Positions 17,038 through 29,768 of a stretch of DNA of 64,000 bases are shown here, in pieces (positions within the stretch are counted from its first letter, which is position 1; the number at the start of each line of letters is the position of its first letter). The notes beneath the pieces were generated by a model. It did not search any database. It was given only the letters and a program-made list of their open reading frames with translations, and was not told the DNA's origin. A program made the translations under genes and the position numbers. Location of the stretch: positions 21,527,437-21,591,436 of the forward strand of contig NC_064763.1 of NCBI RefSeq assembly GCF_011397635.1, written 5' to 3'. The stretch comes from Epinephelus fuscoguttatus (Eukaryota > Chordata > Actinopteri > Perciformes > Serranidae).

Positions 17038-19680
17038 AGTAGACAAGTTTGCCCTATACTGTGAACATCTGCACATCTCTTTATCAATATTTTTGCCAAT
17101 CTTGACATGCACAAACAGTATTTGTTAGCCTATATCAATTTTCAAAGTATGTTTTCCATGTTTTTCTTAAAATTGTTATATTCTGTATATACATTCTCAA
17201 CTTCTGAGGTATATTGCTTTGACTTTTAGTTCCTCTTAATATGTTATTGTGGGCACCAAACTCAGTGTGTGTCACTTCATATTGTCGGCTACTGGAGGAG
17301 GCTCTGCTTTATTTTACATGCACAGGTGCTTAATAGCATCCAAACTGTCTGTGCACGACATACAGTGACACCGTGAGTTATATGAATGAACATTACATTT
17401 AAAACAAAATACTAACAGGTAGCCGATTTACAAGGAATTATTCATGATCCACACCATATGTCTCTCTTGCAACAGATTCTCACAACATGAGTCTAGTCGA
17501 CGCTATATATGATTTATGCACATTTAAATGTGCATTACTATGCGTCTCACAATCCTTTACATATTTGCTTATATAATTAAATTAAAATCCAGCACATATT
17601 AAAAATAATAGGTTTTTTATAATGCTACTTTGTATATTTGGCATCCTGCCTGATCTTGCTGTGGAGTTTGGCTGTAATCATGTTAAAGTAAAGAGTCTCT
17701 GAGCAAAAGGAAGCACAGGTGTATTTATATAAACACACACACACACGCTACCTGTGTGCAGATATGCATAACAGTGTAAAGTAGAGGCTTTAAAGCGATG
17801 AAACTTTAATGCTTTTCAGTTTTAAATTTAGTGTAACACATTTACATTTTTTCCTCGCTAGACAGCAGAAAAAAACAAACAAACAAAAAAAAAACGCTTC
17901 TTGTGTTGTTGTTCTTTTGCCTTTTTGTACTTGGCAAGCTTGTGTCAGATTGCAGTTTGTGTGTTCAGTCAGCAGATGGTGTACAAACTGACAGCCAATA
18001 AAGTATTGGCCATTACCAAAAGTACACAGAATGCTGGGTTCAATCATCCACCAATCAGCACTGTGTGTGTAGATAAAGATATTAACCTTTCATCAGCAGA
18101 ACAGAACCCAAAATGCAGTCAGCACAGATGTATTGATTGATTTTCTGTGTGCATGTGTGGATCTTTTTAAATAGATGATCAATGACTGTGGGGTCTTTGA
18201 TCACAAGCCTGTGAGTTACTGCTATGACTTAATTAAAAGCAGTAAAAGACAGAGCAGAGCAGATGTTATGAAGGAGTGGTGTAGCTTCTCTTGCACTTAT
18301 AAGCAGCAGTGTTGTCTTAATGAGCACATTTTGAGTCGGTCTGCCGGAGAACGTCTGCCAAATGTCATAAATGAAGATGGACGTAAAGAGATAGTAAGGG
18401 ACTGTAACTGTAGGAAATGACTGTCATAAAAACCCAGGCCATCCTTGATAGACATCAACAGTGTTACAATAATTCAGAACTGCTGCTGCTGCTGCTGCTT
18501 TAAAAAAAAAGTTGGGACACTGCAGCTTTCGGTGCAGCCATGACAAGCGTTTTTAAATGCATGGTAATGACATTGATGTGTGCAGGACGCTGCCCCCTCA
18601 TGCATGATGCATCACGACTTTTTGTCTGTACAGTATGCATGTATGTATGTGTGTGTAAATGGCCATGCATGTGTTTGAGAATGAGGGGACAAATTTTTTC
18701 CTTCACAGTTCACTGCATCTGTGAATTGCCTGTAGAGGGAAGTGATGGGAGTAAAATGGGAAAATGAAAAAGCAAAATAAAAAACAGCTACAGTCCAAGA
18801 AGTGCCAAGGAAGGAAGGAGGGAAGGAGAAATATTCTCTGCATCTCACAAGGTCTAAAAGCACTGAATCAAATTATGCTGCATCAAATAAAAAGTTGTTT
18901 TAATGAAGCATGGAGTCTAAAATCCCTCTTCAAATTTTGCATGGCTGTGAAAAAAAATCACATTTGCAAATTAATTAACTTGCTCTAATTCTTTTAATAA
19001 AGTAAAATTTAACAAAGCATGCTGAAACAACTCCGGATTCATGTGGGATCATTCCTCCCACACTGGCAAATTGTTAAACTTATGTGAAGAAAAAAAACGA
19101 GTATGAGACTAAATGACTTTGTGCAAATGAGCATGAACTTGCAGCGTCCTCAGTGATGACCAGACACACGTATAAATCACTGACAGGGGGTAAGGACATG
19201 TGGAAAGGGCATTTGAAAAGCATTGGAGCTATCAGATGGAAGGGAAATCTAAAGACAAATGACAGAGACACTGGAGGACAAATCTGCCCTGGAGCTGAGG
19301 CAGCTGGGTCTGAAGTGACTGGAGAGGTTGTTGGGGTTGGGGCGGGAGGGGCATTGATTGATTGAGTCTGGCAACTATTGATCAGCTATCAGCTCTATCT
19401 GTGAGGGAAAGCGTTAAGATTTAGGCATGGCTTGGTTAATGTATCTGTTCCCTGATGTTACTGTGAAGGGACTGGCCCTAAATCAGAGGGGTGCTTAAAA
19501 TCCAGATGGTCTGCGGAGGCTCTCGCCTACCTACTAGAGTTATGACATTTTGATGTGTAATACCTTTAAAACATGTTGCATTTACAGTGTTGAAAACCTG
19601 ATGAAAATCACAAGCTTGTACCTACAACCTGCAGTTTCAATTAGTTAGTGAAGCTGGTACAGCCCAGTCGACGGAAGAAA
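17038..19680. other. No gene recognised
   Basis: AT-rich spacer. It contains a short (CA)n near 17740, poly-A runs, and six CTG units at about 18482-18499, with no recognised exon or repeat family. Confidence 0.45.
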
Positions 19681-20610
19681 GTGTTGGCATTGCACATTTC
19701 TGCAAACAAATATGTTACTTTTGTACGTTTCATACATATCAACATTACTAAAGTGACACTTTACTTGAAGGTATCGATATAAGAGTGATATGACACTGTC
19801 ATGAACCTGTCATAAACATTATGTACATGTCATAAACGTTTATGACTGCTGTCATTAAGTGTCATTTGGTTTTTGTAATGACAAGTTGACATTGTTTGGG
19901 TTGTCTTGATTATGACAACTTGACATTAATCAAAGTGACATTACCAGAAGTTGTCTTTGTCATGACAATAATAATCATTATGTCAACTTGTCATAAACAC
20001 AAAAAGAGGTGCATTTCTTGTTAATGTCAACTTGTCATGTCAAAGACAACTTCAGGTAATATCACTTTAATTAATGTCAAGTTGTCATAATCAAGACAAC
20101 CCAAACAATGTCTCAGTGTCATGTCACCCTTATGTAGATACCTTCAAGTAAAGTGTTACCGAATGCTGCAGGTGTAAGACAAGACAGCTGCTACGCTGCA
20201 GACTGGCCATTCAAGAAAAACAACCAAATAGTACGTTTAATATCGAGACATGGCTGCAGTTTCTGCGCCGACTGTGGCACAAATCTGGTTGTTTATAAGT
20301 GAGACAAAGTGGCATTTACAGCCATGTGTTTTCTAGCGAAACATAATGACAATTGCAGCATCAGTTATGGCACTTAAATTGCGTATTTCTTAGTAAGGCA
20401 ACATGGTATTTCCAGCTACGATTGTGGCACAAAAAACAGGTATTTTAAGCCAAAACATGATCTTCTCCTAACAATAACCAAGTGGTTTTTATGCCTAAAC
20501 TACAGCATTATTGAAACATAAAGAAACATCAAGATTCAACATATCTGCCATAATAACGTTCCAATGTTTCATATCCTCGCTTTGCAAAAACATACAATGC
20601 CAACATTTAC
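19681..20610. mobile_element. Inverted-repeat element hosting a second MITE
   Basis: The left end reads GTGTTGGCATTGCACATTTC with TGCAAAC following. The right end reverse-complemented reads ATGTTGGCATTGTATGTTTT with TGCAAAG following. These are imperfect inverted termini of about 40 bp. A related single end occurs again near 36310 (ATGTTGGCATTGTATGTTTC). The interior at 20210-20530 has a loosely repetitive character (GTGGCAC, ACAACCAAATAGTACG). A separate element occupies 19754-20160. Confidence 0.5.
19754..20160. mobile_element. Palindromic MITE, ~405 bp
   Basis: The ends ACACTTTACTTGAAGGTATC and its complement at 20137-20157 flank a body that is itself largely self-complementary. For example, TTGTCTTGATTATGACAACT near 19910 pairs with AGTTGTCATAATCAAGACAA near 20080. 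The whole element could fold into one long hairpin. It lies inside the 19681-20610 element and so is younger. There is no coding capacity. Confidence 0.75.
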
Positions 20611-21109
20611 TCTGGTGATGGGATTGAGTTCGACAGATTGTGCATGGATGATTCAGGACTGTCACAGCAGAAAGTGAGAAGAAAATGTTCTGTGTATATT
20701 GTGTCATCTCATGTTTAAAAGTGTGACCTTGAATACAAGTGATGCACATTTACATTACGCCTGCTATTCTCTGCTCTACACTGTGTGCTGCGAAAAATCT
20801 GCAGTTGCTTGTTGCTCATCAAACTGTTGATAAAATAGATAAAAAAGGATGCTTTTATTTTAAATTAGGCATAACATGTTAATACCTTGTGGCATAGGGC
20901 TTTCTGATTAACTTTCCAAACTGCTGCCTACACCAGCTTAGTTAATTTCATGTAAACGAACACAAACATTTGTCATTCATTCATTTTCTGTTGGCCCTTA
21001 TCCTGTTAGGGGTTGCGGGGGGGGCTGGAGCCTATCTCAGCTGACATTAGGCGAGAGGCGGGGTACACCCTGGACAGGTTGCCAGACTATCACAGGGCTG
21101 ACACATAAA

Positions 21110-21824
21110 GCCCGTTTCCACCGCAGGAACTTCAGGGTAATTTTACGGGGCCAGGGCCGTTGGTGCATGTCTCCACCGCAGGAACCACCTCCGAAGGACA
21201 GAGTTCCGGAACTTTTACAGGGGCTAAACAAGTCCCTGCCTCGGGGTAGGTACTCAGCAGACGAGGGTTAGCTCGTTCATATAGCTTCCGCCGCCATGTA
21301 AAAAAAACTCACTAAATGGTCTGTGAAAAAAATATTTTTTCCGGCGGATATCTTAGTTACAACATGATTGAGCTAGCAAAGCAGTTTTGTGTTGATATGT
21401 GTGGTATTTATTCAGTTTTGGGAAATCACGATGTCTAGAAAGCATCAGCTGACAGGGACAGCTAACAGCAGCAGCAAAGCTAACATCAGGACGTCATCTG
21501 TTAAAAGCCTCCCGCTGTCGGATACGACATGAAACTACTCCAGTTAGCTCCATTATGTTGTAACTAAGACACCCGCTGGAAAAAATATTTTTTTCACGGA
21601 CCATTTAGTGAGTTATTACAGACACCGCTATCCCTACGTCTCCCCGGTCAAAATGGTCGCGCAACGATTACATCATATCCAGAGCCCGTAACTTTACAGG
21701 AACCTTCCTCCTACTCCACTCTCTCAGTGGAGACACGGCAGTTGAGAGGGCCGAGCGAGAGGACATTCCTGTAGTAGTTCCTGCCCCCCAAATAGTACCA
21801 GGAACTTCTTCAGTGGAAATGGGC
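21110..21824. mobile_element. MITE inserted in the SINE
   Basis: The left end GCCCGTTTCCACCGCAGGAA matches the reverse complement of the right end (GCCCATTTCCACTGAAGAAG). The SINE sequence is continuous on either side: GGGCTGACACATA on the left, GAGACAGACAACC on the right. No coding frame is present. The exact target duplication is blurred. Confidence 0.8.
21308..21615. repeat. Internal foldback within the MITE
   Basis: CTCACTAAATGGTCTGTGAA at 21308 onward pairs with the reverse complement of 21525-21612 for nearly 90 bp with few mismatches, around a ~125-bp loop. It could be an independent element inside the MITE or the inner arms of a long-inverted-repeat design. Confidence 0.7.
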
Positions 21825-22382
21825 CTACAGAGACAGACAACCACTGACACTCACATTCACACCTACGGCCAATTTAGAGTCACCTGCATGTAACCTGCAT
21901 GCATGGAGGAAGCCGGAGTACCAAGAGAAAACCCATGCTAACAACATGCAAACTCCGCACAGAAGGGCTCCCCCACCACAGGGTTGGAACCCCACATTTG
22001 AAGGGTTTGAAGCAGGAATCCTCTTGCTGTGAGGCTACAATACAGGGCGGGGCTGGAGCCTATCCCAGCTGACATTGGGCGAGAGGCAGGGTACACCCTG
22101 GACAGGTCACCAGACTATCACAGGGCTGACACATAGAGACAAACAACCATTCACACTCAAATTCACACCTGAGGCCAATTTAGAGTCAGCAATCAACCTG
22201 CATGTCTTTGGACTGTGGGAGGAAGCCAGAGTGCCTGGAGAACACCCACGCTGACACGGGGAGAACATGCAAACTCTGCACAGAAGGGCTCCCACGCCCG
22301 GGATCGAATCAGGAACCCTCTTGCTGTGAGGTGACAATACTAACCACTGCACCACAGTGCTGACAAACACAAACATTTGTCA

Positions 22383-23490
22383 CTGTCAAAGTTTCTAATA
22401 ATGTTACAATGTGCGTTGGCACATATTAATTTTATCAAGCAAGAACAAATCATGTGTGTGCTGCATTTAGTGAATAAAAATGAATAAAATCATTGCAACA
22501 ATGTTCTTTTTTAATATAAATGGTCATGAAATTCAAAGGCTTTCACTACCTCTGTATCTTTAAATAAATATCTTTAGATGAGAATTGAACCATTTGTGGT
22601 TGGTGTAACTTCAATGTTAAACCTTTTTAACTGTGTTTGTGACAAATTAACTGGCACCCATTTGAAATTTCAAGGATTTGAGTTTATGTGCATGCAATTT
22701 AAAAAAACAGAGAACGCACATATTGTTGAGTGACCACGTTTGAATGAGCTGAAACCATTTTAGCATCAAAACAATGAAAAACTGGTTCATTGTTCATTCC
22801 ACATAAAGTGCTGTTGTGCTGTGAAGAGGTTTGAACAAGTCAAAACAATCACCATTTATCTGAGAGGAAATATCTGGGAGAAAAAAAAACAGTACAATGC
22901 ATTTATATAGTAGAATTGTGTTTTATTTTTGTTCCATAATCATCTCGAGTACCTGAAACAATCTAGCGCCCCTCTGGGGGTCCCAGTCTCCAGCATGTGT
23001 TTACCCCATTTCACAGCGAGCTTGAAATGCTTCTCTGTCTGGTTGCCATGTGTTTGTTTGTACACGTTTTGTTGTTCCTCTTGTACAATTGTGTGTGAAT
23101 ACTGAAAATGAAGCAAAATCAAATCCACGCTCATAACCACATCATTTAATTTGTAATGTAATTACACTGTGGATACTGTTACTTTATCAGGACGGCGGCT
23201 CAGAAGCGAATCCATCAGGCTTTGCTCTGAACAAAATTGGATTGAGTGATTGATTTATGTATGTCGAGTGAAGGGCAAAGAGACGGACAAAAAGAAACCA
23301 CAGAGTGTGAGAGCGGGTCAGGGGAGGGGAGGCGCAGATATACGGATGAAGTACGGCCCCCTGATGGGGGAAGGAGAGCATTGAATCAGACAGAGATAAA
23401 TGGAGTGTGAGAGACAGAGAGAAAGAAATTCAGACATATGCCTGCTGACCTCAACCCTTTTTTTCCCCAACTAATCAATACAGGGAAATG
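22383..23490. other. No gene recognised
   Basis: AT-rich spacer without a recognisable exon or named repeat. Confidence 0.45.
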
Positions 23491-23499
23491 CGTGCGTGT

Positions 23500-23536
<37 letters not shown>

Positions 23537-23566
23537 GGAGGGAGGGAGGGAGGGAGGGAGGGAGGT
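23491..23566. repeat. Compound microsatellite (TG)n (GAGG)n
   Basis: A GT run of about 20 dinucleotides with a few interruptions, directly followed by six GAGG units. Such compound tracts are length-polymorphic in fish. Confidence 0.95.
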
Positions 23567-24920
23567 TCTGTCTGTGTCGTTCCCAATAAAGATCAGAAAC
23601 ATAGTGACATTACCTCGGCCCTGTCTGACTCCTCCCTGGCCTTCCAACCTTTGCACATGCCTCTATTTAATTTTGGACCCTGTAATCTTATAACAGACTG
23701 AGAGGTCTGGAGCACTTAGACTGTCCTCGTCACTGAGCTCGGCGACAAAAGTGGGAGATAAAACATAAAACATCACTGCAGCACGACTGCCATATACGTC
23801 TTCGGGTCGTGCATATGGTGTACTATATAGTGTGTGCTTTTGTGCATAGCAATAAAATGAAAATAACTCTATTTCTATGGTTTTGTGCATCTGCTTCCAT
23901 TGTGTTTCATTTGGTTTAACAACTAAAAAGAGCTGCATTTCCACACAAAATAATTAATAACAAAGAATAAAAATGAATGGCTGGTTATTAGGTGCTTTTT
24001 GTCTGTCTGCCAGACTCTCTCCCACTCACTCGCTTATAAATACACACAGACACATTGGCTGACAGAGAAAAGACACCAGCATTTCCTGAAGAATAATTTT
24101 TTTGACAGATGCCTGGTGTAAACTATTGCTCTGCACAGCGCATTTCTCCCAGCAGAGAATTCTGCAAAGTTTCTATTAATCAGCCAAAATGTGTTATATT
24201 CCACCTGGTATTCACCCCCTATCTGCCTTATAATTGGTTCCTCCTGCCGTTTAAGACTGCAAAAAATTTCCATACACATCTTCAGCCAATTAGGAAGAAG
24301 CCCCAGCATGACTTTATTCAAATCCAAAGTGCATAACGACCACATCGACCCAACGTTCAATTATCCAGATATCTTGCCAATGACAGGTAGAAAGTGAAGG
24401 TGCCAGTTGCAGGTAAGAAAAGATAGGAAAAGTCAAGATAGGAGACGCCCGGGTCAGATGAAGAGGTGTATACAGAGATTCAACCATGAAGACAGACGGC
24501 AGGCAGGCAAAGATCAAGTGCTCTGGCTGAAAGGGAGTGAAGGTGTGCAGAGGATGAAGGCACCCTCCCCGTCCTGGCACTCGGCTGTTATTGGTTCTCT
24601 GGATGGCCTGCAATCATCGTTTTAAGTCTCAAAGGGCCTCGCTTTATGAGACTGTAAATTAAAATGACACTCCCCAATGTGAGATCCACAGCGAGTGTGA
24701 GATAACGCCCCCGCGAAGATCTCATGATGGACAAAGAAAGGTTAGAAGCCTTGAGCAGCGTGTCACAGAGTGGGGTCCACCCCGACCGTGATTGATTGTT
24801 AACAGAATAAAGACGGACTAGAATGACATTTCATCTGGTGCAGGGTATCATCAGTGAATCTCTAACCACTGTCATCTACTCATTTATTATAACAAGACTA
24901 AGAGTCCACAGCCATGATAG
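23567..24920. other. No gene recognised
   Basis: Mixed-composition spacer. Short open frames on both strands lack splice context or recognisable domains. Confidence 0.45.
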
Positions 24921-24929
24921 GAGCCAGAC

Positions 24930-25160
24930 ACAGGGATGCTTTGAGCTATATGCTAACATCAGCATGCTCACAACAACAGTGCTGATTTTAAAGGGCCGGC
25001 TCACCCCAAAATCAAAATTACATATTTCATCTCTTACCTGTAGTGCTGTTTCCCAGTCTAGCTTGTTTAGATGTGAGTTGCCGAGTGTTGGAGATATCAG
25101 CCGTAGAGATGTCTGCCTTCTCCCTAATATAATCGAACTAGGTGCCAGAAAATACATTTC
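24930..25160 (+). repeat. Dispersed fish repeat, GCTAACATCAGCATGC and CACCCCAAAATC blocks
   Basis: Two familiar repeat blocks adjoin here. The first contains GCTAACATCAGCATGC and resembles 27095-27130 and 57795-57880. The second, from 24990, contains GGCTCACCCCAAAATCAAAA and GAGTTGCCGAGTGTTGGAGA. Part of the second recurs in inverted orientation at 26695-26735. The 176-residue open frame that spans this region is therefore repeat-derived. Confidence 0.5.
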
Positions 25161-25881
25161 AAAAGCTCACTGTCTGACACCAGCACATCGTGAGAATGGA
25201 AACAAAGGGCTCGGTGGGGGACGGAGTACCTGCCGCAGGGAACACACCGCCTGCGGCCATTCTGACTTTCAGCAGACATCACTACAAGCCAACTGGCTGT
25301 TAAAACAGGTGCTTTACGTTCTTAAACCAGCCACCGAAGATTTGACCAGTTGAGTTGCAGGTGACACCATCAGCCAGCTTGAGTCAAGCTCAGACTTCTA
25401 GTTCACACCGTTGCGACTTTTCTCTGCAACGTTCTGAAGCGGTTTCGTCTCGTCACCAATCATTGGTCTGAACTGGGCTTTACAAGCACAGGACACTTGT
25501 TGTGCACGCTTCCTTTTGATAAGGTTGGCAGGTAGAAAGAAAAACGTTCCTACATGAAATCAGAGGGTGAACGTGGACTACTGCATGCAATGTTATTGTA
25601 AGTTATTAATAACTTACAGTAATCGTAGCGCTGCTTTGTCACTTTTTGACCCACTCACTCACACCAATATCTCCAATACTGTATGGAACAGAGGAGAGAT
25701 GGACATAACATGCCTCTCTGATTCAGCAGTGCGTGCTTTCTGTGGTGGTGACGTAACTTCCGGCCCAAATTCGAGGGGAAGAGAAAGAGGGGCTGAGCAT
25801 TAACTGCATGGCATGAGCAGAAAGACAGACACAATCTAACCACAAAATTCATTTTATTATTCCAAGCAATTATGTATATGA

Positions 25882-26574
25882 TGTCATGAATCACTTGAGA
25901 AAGGATCCAAATGCAGAGCTGTAGGCAGGTGGATTCTGAACAAAAGTCGAACTTAATGAAGCTGATAAAAAAAAAAACCATCCAAAACAGGCAGGTAACT
26001 CAAAGTCCAAAAGAAGGGAGAAACAAACCAGGGAAGCACGACGAACAGAAGGATGAATTCAGGGAAGAAATCCAAAACGGAAGACAAGAGACCAGGCAGG
26101 AAATGGAGCAGGGAATGACACCATGAACACAGTTATGAACAGAGATGAACTGACAAGGAGCAACAGGAAACACACAGGTTTATATACACAGAAAATGAAT
26201 CACAAGAACAAGACGGCGCTGGAGTAGCTGGACACAGGCAAAAGGAGGGAAATGGGGATTGGTTTACAACAAGGGTGTGGAGGGGAACACTAGGGTGGAG
26301 CAAACAAGACTGATATAGAACAGGTGTGAAGGGACGACTCTAGGAACAGGGACGGACTAACGAGACTGAAGGAAGACAGGTGTGATAGAAAACAACACAC
26401 AAAGAAAGGAACTAAAACCATGCATGACACAAAAGGTCAGAATCTACAAAATACAAAACAGGAAACAGATTAAACATGAATTAATAACATGAAACAATCT
26501 AGAACACAAACTGAAAACCCCAAAACAAAGTCCACAAGATCAGAGAATATAAACAACAACCCAGGATCATGACA
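25882..26574 (-). mobile_element. Probable solo LTR (Gypsy-like)
   Basis: On the minus strand the block begins TGTCATGATCCTGGGTTGTT and ends ATTCATGACA. That gives TG...CA boundaries inside an 8-bp inverted match, TGTCATGA/TCATGACA. The length, 693 bp, and the R-U5-like end (CCTGCCT, GCATTTGGATCCTTT) suit a fish Gypsy-type LTR. No internal region, primer-binding site or second LTR is adjacent. I see no matching 4-5 bp target duplication, which leaves doubt. Confidence 0.5.
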
Positions 26575-29500
26575 TTATACTGTGCTTGATGGTTTAATGG
26601 GGCTTATTGTAGTTGTGCTTCATCTTAATTTTAAATAGTTCATCATTATGATTATGATTGATGATTACTGTGCAAGGCCCAGTGCTGTCTATGGCTGATA
26701 TCTCCAACACTCGGCAACTCACACTTGACCTTTATTTGTCCTGACGTGCAGTCAAGCTGATAACACTCAGCAGCCAGATACAGCTGTTAATTAATGGATA
26801 TAAGCTTCAATGAGGCTTTTGATGCACACGCTGATTTGTCAAAACAGCAGCATGAGACATGACAGTAGCTTACTGCAACATCCGCTCAGGGGCAAAATAA
26901 AGAGGAAAAAACAGAATAGCAGTAAAAGAATCCAGTTTTATTTGGACTTTCTAAACTAAAGGTACATTTTCACAAAAAACTTGGACAATTTATGTCCTGA
27001 GAAAGAATAGCCCTTTTCTGGGGCAGTTGCTCAAAAAAGAGAACAATCCTTGGAAAACCAGAATGTGTGGCCATCCAAGGTGTTTATCACCTTCCTTTAG
27101 CATGTTAGCATGCAACATTTGCTAATTAGCACTGAACAGAAAGTATAGCACAGCCTGACAAAAACATTTCAGTCAGGAACACTTTAGTCAAAGAAATTAA
27201 ATTATGAAATGAATTTTTTTCTATTTGCACTTTTATATTTTGTGGTATGGCTCTGTTCTGGGGCCTCTCTGCGTTTCTTACACAGCCTACACAGAAATGT
27301 TTATGCAATACATTCTCACTCCAACCTCATCACATATTGACGTTTGGTCATGGACTTTCCACGTCCACATATGACGTGCAAGGTACCCTCGGTGTGTTGG
27401 TTGTTGACGTTCTGGGACGCCATATCAAGTTCAGCCTGTTACATGCATTATCTTCTTTCAAAAGTGACTTCTGTTTTCACAGAAATGTAATGTTTACATC
27501 CAGTTTCTTTCAAAATAAACGCACTATGTCGGTGCAACACCCCAAATTGACTTTTTTTCCCCTTCAACAACAAATACACGCAGTTGGGTTTAGGAAAAAA
27601 GAACACGATTTGGCTATAGAATCTTATGGAACACGAACACCGCTCTTTTGGGTGAAAGTTGGTGTTTGTTGGACCTATCCACCACCCCTCCTGCCTGCCC
27701 CAGTCAGACATATCATGCTGTGTTAATGGATGCCTTTTTTTCATTGGTTTCTGAAGCCGCAAGTCACTGCGCAAGTGCCGGATTTCAATGACTCTGGAGT
27801 GAGACTGGGCTCAACTACGTGGAAAGCCTAAGGCAAAGAGAGCACACCTCTCTGCCCTTCCACGTGTGTACACGGAAAACCTTAAGGCAGGGAGAGCAGC
27901 AGCAAAGACCCCCTGGGAACAGAACAGAGCAGCATCAATGACAAACAGAAAGGATATTGATAAGGCAGACATAGCATGAAAAGGAGGAGCTGGGGTGGAG
28001 GCAGGTTGCAAAGCGGCTTGCAGAGGAAGCAGCAACAGTAGGCAGGCCAGAGCAGTTTAAATAGGGCGCCCTGAATGAGATTCACCAATTGGTTGCATAG
28101 AAAGGAATCATGTGACCTATGAGCTGACTCCCTTCCATCAATCAGCTGCTCCATCAGTTGATTGGCTGTTTGAGATCATCTGATGTAGCTGGGTTGTGAG
28201 CTGAACTTGACATTGTGTCATGTCTGAACTAACGCTATGCTCAGTTAGTTTCTTTGGTCATTAACAAATTTTAAAAAAAGTGATGATGCCACAGGATTCA
28301 TCCTCTGGGGACCATGAATGTCTGGCCTGGTGTTTCTGCCCTTGAAACACTGTTGAGCAGCAGTTTGAGCCCAGTTCAGTACATCCCTCACCACAATGGC
28401 TACTTATTAGTGAAGGTTAAGAACAGAGGTGCATCCCACTGATCCATGGTTATTACATTGATAGTTTGTGTCCCTTCCTATATGGGACATAGTGGAGAAA
28501 ACATGGTGTTGCTGGCTATGATCTGTGAACTCTCAGTTTTGCTGTAATGTCCAGCAGCTGTCTGAGAGTCAGCAAGCCATCTGTGACTGGTCTCACCCAG
28601 TGGCTCTGGTAGGCCCAGTTTAACTGTGCTTAAATTACATTTGAGTATTCAGTGTCAAAGCACAAACACCAAGCTGAAACTCCATTTATTTGTTTACTCA
28701 CTGTACGTCCACCAGTCGACGCTCCCTCATGGGAAGTGTCGAGAGAAAAGGATGGTATAGTCAAAACCAGGGGGATACAGTTGTTTTTAGCACAGTTGAT
28801 GACAATGATTTGAACAGTGTAATGGATGTGTTCAGTCACAGCGGCGGGAGATGAACCATTAAAGTGATGTGTCAGTACCACCTACCTCTGAGGTGTTTGA
28901 TCAGAATGGCTTTGTAGACAATATCAGAGCGCAGCTCAGTCTCAAATGATTAAAAGTGAACACTCCACTGGATCTGTCGCGAAGAGAAAATAACTCTTGA
29001 TATAAAGATGAGTAGTCACTGTGAATTTGTCATAACAATTTCTCTGACTCATGGCCTGGTAACAGTTTACCCACTGAGATTTTTCAAAGACAAAGCTGTT
29101 GAAAGACGGACCTACCTGAGTAGAAAAAGTGGGCCAGTGGCTGAAGAGTTGTTATAAATTAGCAAATTGCAGAAAGTGTTTCCCTCTTCTGGATACCCAG
29201 TAGGGTCAGTGTCAGTCATGAGAGATGCTGTTTTCTCTGTGACCAGATGTGAAAAGCTTAAAACGAGCACAACACAGTTTGCTCTTCATCTTACGAGGCT
29301 ATTATGTTGCCGTACCAACATTTTCCAGCAGCCATTCCTTTCACTGTGAAGTTTAAATTGGCCTGGTTTGGTAGTTTTTTGCATAAATGAGACAATTTGA
29401 TATTTAGTGTGTGAAAAGGTGTACGAGAAGGGGGTATTTATAATTGAGTGTATAATGAGGTGATGGGAGTTAGAATGTTACCAACAGCTGGGCTGCTGTG

Positions 29501-29764
29501 TTTATATCTATCAGAGGGACAACAGCAATGGAAATCAATGGTTGCTCTACATGCATTCACGGCACGACCAGAATGTTCTTTTCGGGAATTCGTCAATGCA
29601 AAGACAAAAGCAACAGAAGACACTCTCAAAGGCACAACACATTCATTGCATCCTGAGAGAACATAAGAAAGTGACAATAAAGCCATACCTACAAAACAAC
29701 AGTTCACTAAATTTAGCGTAGTTAGTGTTTAATAATAAACTGAATAAAATGTCAACCAACAAGA
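26575..29764. other. No gene recognised; short repeat fragments
   Basis: It contains an inverted fragment of the 24990-25160 repeat at about 26695-26735 and a GCTAACATGC-type fragment at 27095-27130. A 159-residue open frame at 27247-27726 has no recognisable domain, and part of it (27590-27720) resembles other dispersed fish sequence. No exon was identified. Confidence 0.4.
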
Positions 29765-29768
29765 CTTC

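Larger units (their letters stand above)
20959..22382 (-). mobile_element. SINE dimer flanked by a 17-bp target duplication
   Basis: AACACAAACATTTGTCA occurs at 20959-20975 and at 22366-22382. Between them, read on the minus strand, are two copies of a tRNA-headed SINE. The first has an intact head at 22363 (GTGGTGCAGTGGTTAG, then CACCTCACAGCAAGAG) and runs to about 22027. The second lacks about 25 bases of the head and runs from about 22026 to 20976. The body (GTTTGCATGTTCTC, GACATGCAGGTTGA-like, TAGTCTGGCAACCTGTCCAG) is the widespread fish SINE also present at 53409-54096 and 62556-62922. Family naming (AFC/V-SINE-like) is tentative. The second copy is split by a DNA element at 21110-21824. 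Confidence 0.85.

Noticed and set aside
18482..18499. CTG repeat as an expandable trinucleotide locus
   Set aside because: Only six units and no gene context.
24823..25353. 176-residue open frame as a possible gene
   Set aside because: It spans two dispersed fish repeats, has no domain, and has no splice or promoter context.
27247..27726. 159-residue open frame
   Set aside because: No recognisable domain, low-complexity start region, and partial resemblance to dispersed repeats.
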